From NCBI RefSeq assembly GCF_002750855.1, contig NZ_NWUC01000007.1:62001-126000 (forward strand): a stretch of DNA of 64,000 nucleotides, given 5' to 3'. The position numbers and the translations under genes are program-made. This DNA comes from Neopararhizobium haloflavum. Lineage in GTDB: Bacteria > Pseudomonadota > Alphaproteobacteria > Rhizobiales > Rhizobiaceae. Position 1 is the first letter of the stretch. The number at the start of each line of letters is the position of its first letter. The notes under the pieces were generated by a model, which had not been told where the DNA came from, searched no databases, and was given only the letters and a program-made list of their open reading frames with translations. Shown piece after piece: positions 17,511 through 25,340 of the stretch.

Positions 17511-18566
17511 TTGACCCTGGACGATATCGAAACCCCGGCAGTGCTGCTCGACCGCGAGCGCGTCGAACGCAATCTGCAAAAGGCGCAGGCCTATGCAGAC
17601 AGCCACGGCCTGAAGCTCCGCCCGCACATCAAGACCCACAAGCTGCCCCACCTCGCCGCAAGGCAGGTCGAGCTCGGCGCATGCGGCATCACCTGCCAGA
17701 AGCTCGGCGAGGCGGAAATCATGGCCGATGCCGGACTTTCCGACATTCTCCTGACTTTCAACATCGTCGGCCCGGCCAAACTCAGGCGCCTCAAGGCACT
17801 GGCCGAGCGCGTCACGCTGGCCGTGACTGCCGACAGCGCGGCGACTATCGACGGGTATGCCGGGACGTTCCGCGCCGAGGCGCCGCTTACCGTCTTCGTG
17901 GAATGCGACACCGGCATGGGGCGCTGCGGAGTCCCGACAGCCGACGAGGCACTGGCCCTTGCGCAACGCATCGATGCAGCGGAGGGCCTGCATTTCGGTG
18001 GACTAATGACCTTCCCCGCCGCAGGAAAACCGGACGAGGCCGCCAGGTGGCTGGACGAGGCGTGCCGGAAATTGAAGACCGCCGGGCTGGACGTGCCGGT
18101 GGTCACAAGCGGCGGAACGCCGGACATGTGGCGCGCCCACGAGGCGGAGGTCGTCACCGAATACCGGCCCGGCACCTATATCTACATGGACCGGTCGCAG
18201 GTGGCGCGCGACGCCTGCACGTTCGACGAATGCGCCCTGCACGTCCTGGCGACCGTGGTTTCCGCGCCGACGCCGGATCGCGTCGTGCTCGATGCCGGCT
18301 CCAAGACGCTGTCGAGCGACACGCTCGGCCTCGAAGGCTTCGGCTTCATCCCGGCCTACCCGGAAGCGCGCATCGCATCACTCAGCGAGGAGCACGGGGT
18401 GGTGGACGTCTCCGCCTGCGAAAGGCGTCCGGCGATCGGAGACCGCATCGAAATCGTCCCGAACCACGCCTGCGTGGTGACGAACCTGTTCGACGAAGTC
18501 CATTTCGTCGGCAGCAACGGTCATGTCGAACGCGTGCGGGTGGCCGCCCGCGGCAGGGTCGACTGA
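17511..18566 (+). CDS. D-threonine aldolase / D-serine dehydratase-type PLP enzyme
   Basis: A 351-residue fold-type III (alanine-racemase-like) PLP protein. It opens with DIETPAVLLDRERVERN, has the PLP lysine in LRPHIKTHK (about residue 45), and ends with the metal-binding pattern NHACVVTNLFDEV typical of D-threonine aldolase and D-serine dehydratase (DSD1-like). It should cleave or deaminate a D-beta-hydroxy amino acid. TTG 17511 is preceded by AAGGAG at eight bases. It lies between rpiR and the TRAP genes, so it probably processes the imported compound or its hydrolysis product. Confidence 0.82.
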   Translation: MTLDDIETPAVLLDRERVERNLQKAQAYADSHGLKLRPHIKTHKLPHLAARQVELGACGITCQKLGEAEIMADAGLSDILLTFNIVGPAKLRRLKALAERVTLAVTADSAATIDGYAGTFRAEAPLTVFVECDTGMGRCGVPTADEALALAQRIDAAEGLHFGGLMTFPAAGKPDEAARWLDEACRKLKTAGLDVPVVTSGGTPDMWRAHEAEVVTEYRPGTYIYMDRSQVARDACTFDECALHVLATVVSAPTPDRVVLDAGSKTLSSDTLGLEGFGFIPAYPEARIASLSEEHGVVDVSACERRPAIGDRIEIVPNHACVVTNLFDEVHFVGSNGHVERVRVAARGRVD

Positions 18567-18589
18567 TCGGCAACAGCGAGGAACCTTCC

Positions 18590-19090
18590 ATGAGACGAAC
18601 GGCGGCGACCATTAGTGATCGAGTGAACCGGCTGGTCGAGATCATTCTGATCGTTCTCATGGCCGCGCTGGTCATCGACGTGTGGATCGGCGTGGTCGAC
18701 CGCTACTACTTTCACTGGCAGTTCAACTGGCCCGAGCCGCTTGCGCGCTACCTGATGATCTGGACCGTGCTGCTCGCCATCTCGACCGGCATCGTCCGGC
18801 GCGAGCATATCGGCCTGACGATGCTCACCGACCGCCTGCCCGTCCCCGCGCGCCGCGCGGTGCTGATGCTCTCCGACTTTATCACGCTGCTGCTGTTCCT
18901 CTACCTCTTCTGGTACGGCATCGGCTTCGCGCAGTCGGGCCAGACCCGCATGGCGATGATCTTCGGCATGACGCTGGCGCCTGCCTATTCGGCCATTCCA
19001 GCGGCCGCCGGCCTTGCGGCGCTGCAGATGGCCCTCGTCATGATCCGCGACCTCGGCGGCTATCACCTCGAAGAAAACGCGGAGCTCTGA
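18590..19090 (+). CDS. dctQ: TRAP transporter small permease (DctQ)
   Basis: A 166-residue protein with four membrane segments and the NWPEPLARYLMIWTVLLAIS region typical of DctQ. ATG 18590 is preceded by GCGAGGAA. It lies 23 bases after the PLP lyase gene and two bases before dctM. Gene order here is dctQ-dctM-dctP, the reverse of the first TRAP operon in the window, so the two sets are not a recent duplication. Confidence 0.9.
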   Translation: MRRTAATISDRVNRLVEIILIVLMAALVIDVWIGVVDRYYFHWQFNWPEPLARYLMIWTVLLAISTGIVRREHIGLTMLTDRLPVPARRAVLMLSDFITLLLFLYLFWYGIGFAQSGQTRMAMIFGMTLAPAYSAIPAAAGLAALQMALVMIRDLGGYHLEENAEL

Positions 19091-19092
19091 TC

Positions 19093-20373
19093 ATGCTCGT
19101 CGGCCTCGCCTTCGTCGTCCTCTTGCTGATCGGAACCCCGATCGGCTTCTCAATAGGCATCGCCGGGCTGGTCGGCGTGGTGCAGATGGGTGGCGGACAG
19201 TTCCTCGCCATGGGACCGAGCCGGATGTTCAACAGCCTGGACATCTTCCCCTTCCTGGCGATGCCGTTCTTCATCCTCGCCGGCGAGCTCATGAACCATG
19301 TCGGCATCACCCAGCAGCTCATGCGTTTCGCGCACGTGCTGGTCGGCCACTTTCGCGGCGGCCTGGCGCACGCGAACATGGTCGCGTCTGTGATGTTCGC
19401 CGGCCTGACGGGAGCCGCGACCGCCGATGCCGCCGCCTTCGGCAAGACGCTGGTGCCGGAAATGGTCCGACAGGGCTACCGGCGCGACTATGCCTGCGCC
19501 GTGACCGCCGCCGGCTCGATCATCGGACCGACGATCCCGCCCTCCGGCATCATGGTGGTCTACGGCTCGATCATGGGGGTTTCGATCGGTGGCCTCTTCG
19601 CTGCCGGCATCCTTCCCGGCCTTTTCATCTGCATCGTCTGCATGGCGGTGATCGCGCTCGGCGCATCCCGCAACAATCTCCCCAAGGCCGAGAAGCGGGC
19701 CACCATCATGGAGGTGGCGCGGTCCTTCCTGAAGTCAATCGCCGCGCTCTTGATGCCCGTCATCATCCTCGGCGGCATTCTCGGCGGGGTGGTCACTCCC
19801 ACCGAAGCCGCCTCCGTCGCCGTGGCTTATGCGCTGGCGCTCGGTTTCTTCGTCTATCGCAACATCTCCCTTCCCGCGCTCTGCCACATGCTGCTGCGCA
19901 CGGCGATCATCAGCGGCGTCATCTTCGTGATCATCGGCTTCGCCAGCACGCTGGGCTGGTGGATGAGTTTCAATCGCGTGCCGCAGGCGATAGCCGAGAT
20001 GCTGCTCTCCATTTCGGAGAACCGGCGGGTCCTCATTCTCCTGATCATCGGCCTGCTGCTTGCCATCGGCATGATCATGGACGTGACGGCGATCCTCATC
20101 ATCCTCGCACCTGTTCTTGCTCCCCTCGGCGCGCAGATCGGGTTCGATCCCATCCATGCCGGGCTCATCTTCATCATCGCGCTGAACATCTCGCTGATGA
20201 CGCCGCCCGTCGGCGCCTGCCTCTTCGTGCTGTCCTCCGTCACGGGGGAAAAGCTGGAGCGCATAGCGCTCAAGCTGTGGCCGTTCCTCATCGCCGAAGT
20301 TGCCGTCCTCATCCTGTTCGCCTTCTGGGAGGACCTGGCGATGTTGATCCCGCGCTGGCTCGGTTTCGCCTGA
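19093..20373 (+). CDS. dctM: TRAP transporter large permease (DctM)
   Basis: The 426-residue polytopic protein carries TRAP large-permease landmarks: FPFLAMPFFILAGELM, GLTGAATADAAAFGK, IGPTIPPSGIMVVYGS and GGVVTPTEAASVAV, with a final LMTPPVGACLFVLSS. ATG 19093 begins two bases after the dctQ stop. It forms the sodium-driven membrane channel of the cluster's transporter. Confidence 0.93.
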   Translation: MLVGLAFVVLLLIGTPIGFSIGIAGLVGVVQMGGGQFLAMGPSRMFNSLDIFPFLAMPFFILAGELMNHVGITQQLMRFAHVLVGHFRGGLAHANMVASVMFAGLTGAATADAAAFGKTLVPEMVRQGYRRDYACAVTAAGSIIGPTIPPSGIMVVYGSIMGVSIGGLFAAGILPGLFICIVCMAVIALGASRNNLPKAEKRATIMEVARSFLKSIAALLMPVIILGGILGGVVTPTEAASVAVAYALALGFFVYRNISLPALCHMLLRTAIISGVIFVIIGFASTLGWWMSFNRVPQAIAEMLLSISENRRVLILLIIGLLLAIGMIMDVTAILIILAPVLAPLGAQIGFDPIHAGLIFIIALNISLMTPPVGACLFVLSSVTGEKLERIALKLWPFLIAEVAVLILFAFWEDLAMLIPRWLGFA

Positions 20374-20431
20374 CGCGGACCTCTAAAAGGCGATTGCCTG
20401 AAACAACGAGAATGAAGGAGTGGAACAAGAC

Positions 20432-21472
20432 ATGAGAAGGAAAATCGCATGCGCCCTTGTCGGCGCGCTCGCCATGACCACGGCGGCCACCGCGCAGGAG
20501 CAGGTCCTCAAGCTGGCGCACGACAACACCCCCGACCCGTTCGACAATCCGGGTCATGCCTGTGCGCAGGTCTTCGCCAACATTGTGCAGAGCGACACGA
20601 ATGGCGGGATCGAGATCGAGATGTACCCGAACGACCAGCTCGGCTCGAATTCCGAGCAGGTGCAGATGGTACGTGACGGCGTGATCCAGGCCACGATCGC
20701 CTCGACCGGGGCGCTTGCCTCATACTATCCGAAGATCGACGTGCTGAACCTGCCTTTCGCCTTCACCGACAACGCGGCGACTTACGAGGTCTTCGACGGA
20801 GCGTTCGGCCAGGCCCTCAAGAAGGACATCGAGAGCGAGATGGGCGACGTCGTCGTGCTCGGCTATCCCGACACGGGCGGCTTCTTCGCCGTGACCAACT
20901 CCAAGGGACCGATCGAGGACCTTTCCGATTTCGATGGTATCCGGCTTCGCACCATGACCGTGCCGTCGCACCAGGTGATCATCAACGCACTCGGCGCTCA
21001 GGCCTATCCGCTGGCATGGGGCGAGGTCTACTCGGCCCTCCAGACTGGCGTGATCGACGGGCAGATGAATCCGGTGCCGATCATCTCTTTCTCGGACTTC
21101 GGCGAGGTCCAAGGCTATATGACGCTGACCAATCACCTGTTCTCGCCCTATATTTTCTTGCTCTCCAAAGCCTTCTGGGACGGGCTAGACGAGCGCCAGC
21201 AGGAAATCCTCGGCTACGCGGCGCAATCCTGCGTAACCGCATCGCGGGGGCTGTCGCGCATCATCGAAGCGTCCGATCGCGGCGTGGCGGGTCTCGGCGA
21301 TTCCATGGAAATCACCGCGCTTACTCCGGAACAGCGCGACCAGATGCGCGAGGTCACGCAGCCGCCCTTCGAGGAGCATATCCAGAACGAACTGGGCGAG
21401 GACGCCGTCGGTCTTCTAACCCAATTCAAGGAGGAGGTCGGCAAGGCAAACGACTCTGGCTACCTTCAATAA
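20432..21472 (+). CDS. dctP: TRAP transporter periplasmic substrate-binding protein (DctP)
   Basis: The 346-residue protein has a signal peptide (cleavage likely after ATAQ, about residue 22) and DctP features: HACAQVFANIVQ, LNLPFAFTDNAATYEVF, GIRLRTMTVPSHQ with a carboxylate-binding arginine, and the WGEVYSALQTGVIDGQMNP segment. ATG 20432 gives a normal signal peptide; an in-frame GTG four codons upstream is possible. It ends the operon, followed by a 13-bp hairpin. Confidence 0.92.
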   Translation: MRRKIACALVGALAMTTAATAQEQVLKLAHDNTPDPFDNPGHACAQVFANIVQSDTNGGIEIEMYPNDQLGSNSEQVQMVRDGVIQATIASTGALASYYPKIDVLNLPFAFTDNAATYEVFDGAFGQALKKDIESEMGDVVVLGYPDTGGFFAVTNSKGPIEDLSDFDGIRLRTMTVPSHQVIINALGAQAYPLAWGEVYSALQTGVIDGQMNPVPIISFSDFGEVQGYMTLTNHLFSPYIFLLSKAFWDGLDERQQEILGYAAQSCVTASRGLSRIIEASDRGVAGLGDSMEITALTPEQRDQMREVTQPPFEEHIQNELGEDAVGLLTQFKEEVGKANDSGYLQ

Positions 21473-21479
21473 TGGGTAC

Positions 21480-21519
21480 CACCCGCCAAACCAGCTTCAA
21501 TCTACGGGTTTGGCGGGTG
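21480..21519 (+). terminator. Long perfect hairpin after dctP
   Basis: Thirteen-base arms CACCCGCCAAACC (21480-21492) and GGTTTGGCGGGTG (21507-21519) around a 14-base loop, beginning eight bases after the dctP stop. No U-run follows, so it may be an intrinsic terminator of the rhizobial GC type, an mRNA-stabilising hairpin or a mobile repeat. Confidence 0.55.
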
Positions 21520-22028
21520 CTGGCCGATGCAGAGCTAGGCTTGCAACGACAAGATGGATTGGCGCAACGGACTAAAGCGACAGGAGCACATGATAAGCCT
21601 GCATGCGTTGGCGGTCGCGCGACCCACCGCTCGGCAGCGGGTTGGCCAGCGCTCAAATGTGTGTCTCTCAGCCGTGCAAATCGAAGCAACCTTTTCGACC
21701 ACCTAGTGCAACCAGCAATTAATTCCCCACGTCAGCTATGGGGCCGCTTCCGGACCGTCAGCTTCTGGGCGGGAAACGCGGATAGCGGAAGTTCGGCTGT
21801 CGACCCCATCTCGGTCCTTCCGAAAGCACGGACGATTTCCGAAAGCGGTCGTTGCCAGCGCGCTCGACTAAAGCCTAATCGGGGGCGAAAAGGGACTGGC
21901 GACTTTTAGCGAAATTCCGTCGACGGCGGACTAACCACCTTTAGCGTTACGGATTGAGATTTTTATCCTATTCCATGGGCGAGCATTCGTTCTCGGTCTG
22001 AAGCACCAGATTTGTGAACAGGGGTACC
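21520..22028. other. Non-coding junction between metabolic and accessory regions
   Basis: About 500 bases with no credible gene; several short frames in both directions lack motifs. It precedes the tRNA fragment and may mark the edge of the acquired region. Confidence 0.35.
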
Positions 22029-22053
22029 GGTTCGAACCCTGTTGCCCGCACCA
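22029..22053 (+). repeat. tRNA 3'-end fragment (possible attachment site)
   Basis: The sequence reads as a tRNA T-loop and 3' end: GGTTCGAAC, then CCTGT (T-stem), TGCCCGC (acceptor), A and CCA. Seven upstream bases should pair with TGCCCGC (GCGGGCA) about 70-90 bases earlier, and none is there, so this is not an intact tRNA gene. ACCAGATTT just upstream is reminiscent of a tRNA-Leu anticodon arm, making a decayed tRNA-Leu possible. A hairpin of the kind that follows tRNA genes (22059-22076, CCCTCGG-CAAA-CCGGGGG) comes next. tRNA 3' ends are common integration targets. Confidence 0.55.
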
Positions 22054-22220
22054 CCAAACCCTCGGCAAACCGGGGGGCTTTCGGGGCTGGGACGACATTG
22101 GTACGACTTCGTAAAATCACAGGAAGGCAGAATCGATACTTCTGTGGACAATGGCTGCTACGAACGGATTGACCGCATCATCCTCCGCTGCCTCTATACG
22201 GTCCACGAATGGGGGGATGA

Positions 22221-22757
22221 ATGGTCGAACTGAATCTTACGTATGTCGATGAGCTGATAAGCGTTCGACAGGTGCAGCACGGCGGTGGGCAAGGTGCACC
22301 GAGGAAGGTCGAGGACGGATCGAGAGAAGGCGCATCGATCAATCGAAGCTGCGTGGTCATGTTGAGCGCTCTGCTCCAGGCGTACATGCAAGAGGTCTTC
22401 CAGCTCTGCGCCAAACAGGCACTGCCAACACTGGTGCCGGAGGCCGTGTGGGATTCTTATTGGAAGCAAATGAAGGGCTGGGGGAATCCTAGTGCAGACA
22501 ACGCCAAGCTGCTGTTCTTGAAGATTGGCGTCGTAGATGTCTTCGAGGGCTTGAGCTGGCAGAAGACGCCGACGACCAGCGTACGGGCCAAGCTCAACAA
22601 CCTGAATCATGTCCGGAACAGCATCGCGCACGGCGGAGCCCAGTTGAGGGTCGACGGTAGAAACTACTCTCTGACCCTGGCGAAGGTGAGAACCTTCCGC
22701 AACTTCGCTGAGCAGTTCGCGGCCCGTTTCGAAGCTCACGCACTGGGCAAGCTCTGA
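22221..22757 (+). CDS. HEPN-domain protein, RiboL-PSP-HEPN (MAE_28990/MAE_18760) type; putative toxin/defence RNase
   Basis: The 178-residue helical protein has the features of the RiboL-PSP-HEPN family as I know it: INRSCVVMLSALLQAYMQE near residues 40-58, the NPSADNAKLLFLKIGVVDVF segment, and a catalytic-type R132-N-S-I-A-H137 followed by GG. HEPN domains with this R-x4-H motif are ribonucleases in many toxin and abortive-infection systems. ATG 22221 follows GGGGGGATGA. Its stop shares one base with the next gene's start (TGATG), so it is the first gene of a three-gene operon at the edge of an accessory region. Confidence 0.65.
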   Translation: MVELNLTYVDELISVRQVQHGGGQGAPRKVEDGSREGASINRSCVVMLSALLQAYMQEVFQLCAKQALPTLVPEAVWDSYWKQMKGWGNPSADNAKLLFLKIGVVDVFEGLSWQKTPTTSVRAKLNNLNHVRNSIAHGGAQLRVDGRNYSLTLAKVRTFRNFAEQFAARFEAHALGKL

Positions 22758-23377
22758 TGGATTTCGATGATCTCATCGAGGAGGTGGCAGCCCCCGAGAA
22801 GCGCGCCGGGAAAGTCGCGGACGGCATCGAGCACAAACTTCACGAAGGCGCGGTGATGATAGCCTACGCCATGCACCTGCTCCGAACAACCGACGCCAAC
22901 CACGTCCGGATCCATCCCGACGGCGAGCACGGCAAGCGCTTCGACTTCGTGGCTTGGCTCGCCCGCCGCGGCTTCGTGAAGACAACTTCAACTGGCACCA
23001 CGACCTACGGCGGTGAGTACTGGCATCCTGACGGGTGGCGCATCACGATCCACCCTTCATCCGGCAAAGGCGATGTCGTCGCGGAGATAGGCAATCACAT
23101 CATCTCTGCCGAGTGCAAGGGCGGCATCATCAATACCCGTCATTCAGGCCAGGTCTCGCGGCTCTACAAGGGCCTATGCGAGACCGTGGGCCTCCTGATG
23201 GCCTCCGAAAACCCCGGCCGGCAGGTAGCAGTTGTGCCCTACACCGAAAGCACCTTGCGCCTTGCAAGGCGGATGGCTCCGCGCTGCGCCTAAGCGGGCA
23301 TCGAGATCGCTTTGGTCGGCAGCCGTGGCGAGGTGTTGGACGTCGATGGTAGTTTTACCGAGCAATCTCCGCTATGA
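22757..23377 (+). pseudogene. PD-(D/E)XK nuclease-like protein, interrupted by an in-frame stop
   Basis: Codons 1-178 read cleanly to TAA at 23291-23293. The same frame then continues for 27 more protein-like codons (AGIEIALVGSRGEVLDVDG) to TGA at 23375-23377, which overlaps the next start by four bases (ATGA) as in tightly packed operons. I infer that the ancestral gene had about 206 codons and gained a nonsense codon. The nuclease-like core is G-D106-VVAEIGNHIISA-E119-C-K121, a D-x12-ExK pattern of PD-(D/E)XK enzymes. The shortened form lacks only the C-terminus, so it could retain activity. Confidence 0.6.
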
Positions 23378-24159
23378 GCGACTATGTTTTATTCCAGATG
23401 TGGGGACCTCACCGCTCCCTATTGATCGAGCAGCACGAATTCTATGTTCGCGAAGCACGCTCTCGCCTTTTGTCTCGCTTTGAGAATATCGAGGCCGACG
23501 CTGACAAAGCCGCAGAAGAATGGTTGGCCGAGAGTGGCAAGTGGTTTGGTCCCGACGACGACGCGGGAAGCTTTTACGAAGCCGCTAACAACGTAAGCAT
23601 CCAGCATTATCAGATGCTCAGCGACATGCGTGAGCAAACGCGGCTCAGCGTCGTCGCTGGCATGTACCATCAGTGGGACAAGCAGCTTCGTGATTGGCTT
23701 GTGAGTGAAATCCAGCATTGGCACCACGGCGACCATGTTCGAGACAAGGTCTGGGGAGCAGATTTCGCTTCCATAACTGATCTGCTTGAGAGTTTCGGAT
23801 GGCCAATTCGCACCACCCAGTATTTCAAGTCGCTCGACGCATGCCGCCTAGTCGTCAATGTCTATAAGCATGGCGATGGGGGCGCGCTGAATGCCCTGAA
23901 GCAACAGCATCCGCAGTATCTTCCAGATCCGTTTGCCAGCGATAGAGGTCGTCCGTTCGACGTATCCCGTCGCGAGCATACCGACCTCAGAGTAGACGAT
24001 CAGCAGTTCCAGGCATTCGCAGACGCTATGCCAGCGTTCTGGCGCGCGGTCCCGGAGAACGTCTTTGGCTGCAACATGGAGGTCGTCCCGGCTTGGTTTG
24101 AGAAGGCAATTTTGAAGGATCGAGAAGCAATGCGGCAGAAGCGCGATCTGCGCTCATAA
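23374..24159 (+). CDS. Hypothetical helical protein, third gene of HEPN/nuclease operon
   Basis: I do not recognise this 261-residue protein. It is rich in charged and aromatic residues, has no signal peptide or membrane segment, and looks mostly helical. The stretch LDACRLVVNVYKHGDGGALN (about residues 153-172) resembles the N-x3-KHG pattern of some HEPN-like proteins, but homology is not established. Its ATG overlaps the original stop of the nuclease-like gene by four bases, tying it to that operon. Confidence 0.6.
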   Translation: MSDYVLFQMWGPHRSLLIEQHEFYVREARSRLLSRFENIEADADKAAEEWLAESGKWFGPDDDAGSFYEAANNVSIQHYQMLSDMREQTRLSVVAGMYHQWDKQLRDWLVSEIQHWHHGDHVRDKVWGADFASITDLLESFGWPIRTTQYFKSLDACRLVVNVYKHGDGGALNALKQQHPQYLPDPFASDRGRPFDVSRREHTDLRVDDQQFQAFADAMPAFWRAVPENVFGCNMEVVPAWFEKAILKDREAMRQKRDLRS

Positions 24160-24487
24160 TCTTGGTGACTTCCTCGTCCTCCACGACCTGCACCATTTCC
24201 TCTGCGATCATCATCGGCATATATGCGTTGCACGCTCCAAAAGCACAGACCTGTCGCAGCGATAGCGGCGGCAAGTAGAACTGCAACGGCGCGAGACGCG
24301 TGATGTAAAAATGATCGCGACAATCCGGCCGTGTATTTCACAACTCGCAGCCAGGAATTTCTCGCGATGTGATGCCCCCAGATTGCCCCACGTTGCAACG
24401 TCCGCTTCCTAATATTCTGAGATAGAAACTGACTGTCCGCTCCCCACCCCCGGTTCGACTTCTGTGAACCAAGAGCCAGTGGCACGA
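24160..24487. other. Intergenic region between operon end and recombinase
   Basis: About 330 bases. Two reverse frames read weakly protein-like (one with a possible membrane segment near 24260-24310), but neither has a ribosome-binding site or recognisable family, so I do not call a gene. Confidence 0.3.
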
Positions 24488-24518
24488 AGCGGTCATCCGT
24501 GTTGAGCGAATGACCGCT
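24488..24518 (-). terminator. Hairpin after tyrosine recombinase 1
   Basis: Nine-base arms AGCGGTCAT and ATGACCGCT with a 13-base loop, ending eight bases beyond the recombinase stop. The second recombinase has a corresponding GC-rich hairpin at the same place, so the hairpin is part of a conserved module. Confidence 0.5.
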
Positions 24519-24525
24519 CCAAGGC

Positions 24526-25158
24526 TCATATTTCCGTCCGTTCAGCGAGAAGCAAAGCATCCTCTATATCCACACCGAGATAGCGAACGGTATTCTCGAT
24601 CTTGGTGTGGCCGAGCAGAATCTGTATGGCTCGTAAATTGCCCGTTGCCTTGTAGATCATCGCCGCCTTCGTTCTTCGCAGCGAATGCGTGCCATAGTCC
24701 GATGATCGAAGGCCAATGGCTGTGACCCACTCATCGACCAGACGGGCATACTGCCGTGTGCTCATGTGGTTGTCGTGATCAACCCGGCTCGGGAAGGCAT
24801 AGTCATTGACACTGCCCCCGCGCTTCTCAAGCCATGAGAGAAGGCTGGCACGCACGTCGCTGGTCAGCTCGAACTGGACTGGCCGTCCGGTCTTCTGCTG
24901 AACGACCATTGCCCGTGTTCGAATTTCCGGCCCTGTGACCAGGTCGCCAGTCTTGATCTTGACGAGATCGCAACCGCGCAGCTTGCTGTCGAGTGCTAGA
25001 TCGAACAGAGCGCGGTCCCGAATTCGCCCTTCCCGATCCAGGAAGAAGCGGATTGCCCAGATCTGCTTCTGTGTCAGAGGGCGCTTGGTTCCAACCGTCT
25101 TTCCGGCATTCCATGCAGCCCGCCCTTGGGCTGCAGCATCATATCGATAGTATCCCAT
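24526..25158 (-). CDS. Short tyrosine recombinase (FimB-sized), copy 1
   Basis: The 210-residue protein contains the full tyrosine-recombinase active site: R61 (SKLRGCD), K89, H158-x-x-R161 (GTHSLRRTK), H184 (LLGH) and nucleophile Y193 (VRYLG). It has almost no N-terminal core-binding or arm-binding domain, so it is the size of FimB/FimE DNA invertases rather than phage integrases. It is homologous over its whole length, with the same number of codons, to the protein at 33690-34322. ATG 25158 lies six bases from a palindromic XerC/D-like sequence at 25164-25194. Confidence 0.85.
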   Translation of the reverse strand: MGYYRYDAAAQGRAAWNAGKTVGTKRPLTQKQIWAIRFFLDREGRIRDRALFDLALDSKLRGCDLVKIKTGDLVTGPEIRTRAMVVQQKTGRPVQFELTSDVRASLLSWLEKRGGSVNDYAFPSRVDHDNHMSTRQYARLVDEWVTAIGLRSSDYGTHSLRRTKAAMIYKATGNLRAIQILLGHTKIENTVRYLGVDIEDALLLAERTEI

Positions 25159-25163
25159 TTGAC

Positions 25164-25194
25164 TTCTCCGTGGCCTTTATTGGCCAATAGAGAA
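25164..25194. repeat. XerC/D-like palindromic core site next to recombinase 1
   Basis: Arms TTCTCCGTGGCC and GGCCAATAGAGAA flank a 6-base centre TTTATT. The inner GGCC arms and the outer TTCTC/GAGAA are complementary. Twelve-base arms around a six-base crossover is the layout of Xer/FimB-type recombination sites. The same structure with changed centre and compensating differences occurs next to recombinase 2, at the same six-base distance from its start codon. Confidence 0.5.
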
Positions 25195-25340
25195 ACGTTG
25201 AGACCGGCAGCCGGGGGGCCGAGTGCTGACTGTCTGCTTTCAGGAGCAAATCACAGAAAGCTGACGCTTCGCAGCCAATCCATTGCAGGTTTGACCGAAC
25301 AGCCGCGATGGGCCGAACTTTCCGAGTTGAAGTGCCGGCG

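Noticed and set aside
22029-22053. Intact tRNA gene
   Set aside because: No sequence complementary to the acceptor strand and no D-arm upstream.
24000-24560. Reverse frame with a possible membrane helix opposite the end of the third operon gene
   Set aside because: Overlaps a well-supported gene on the other strand and lacks a start with a ribosome-binding site.
24526-25158. Phage integrase of a prophage
   Set aside because: Too short, lacks an arm-binding domain, and no phage structural or replication genes are present.
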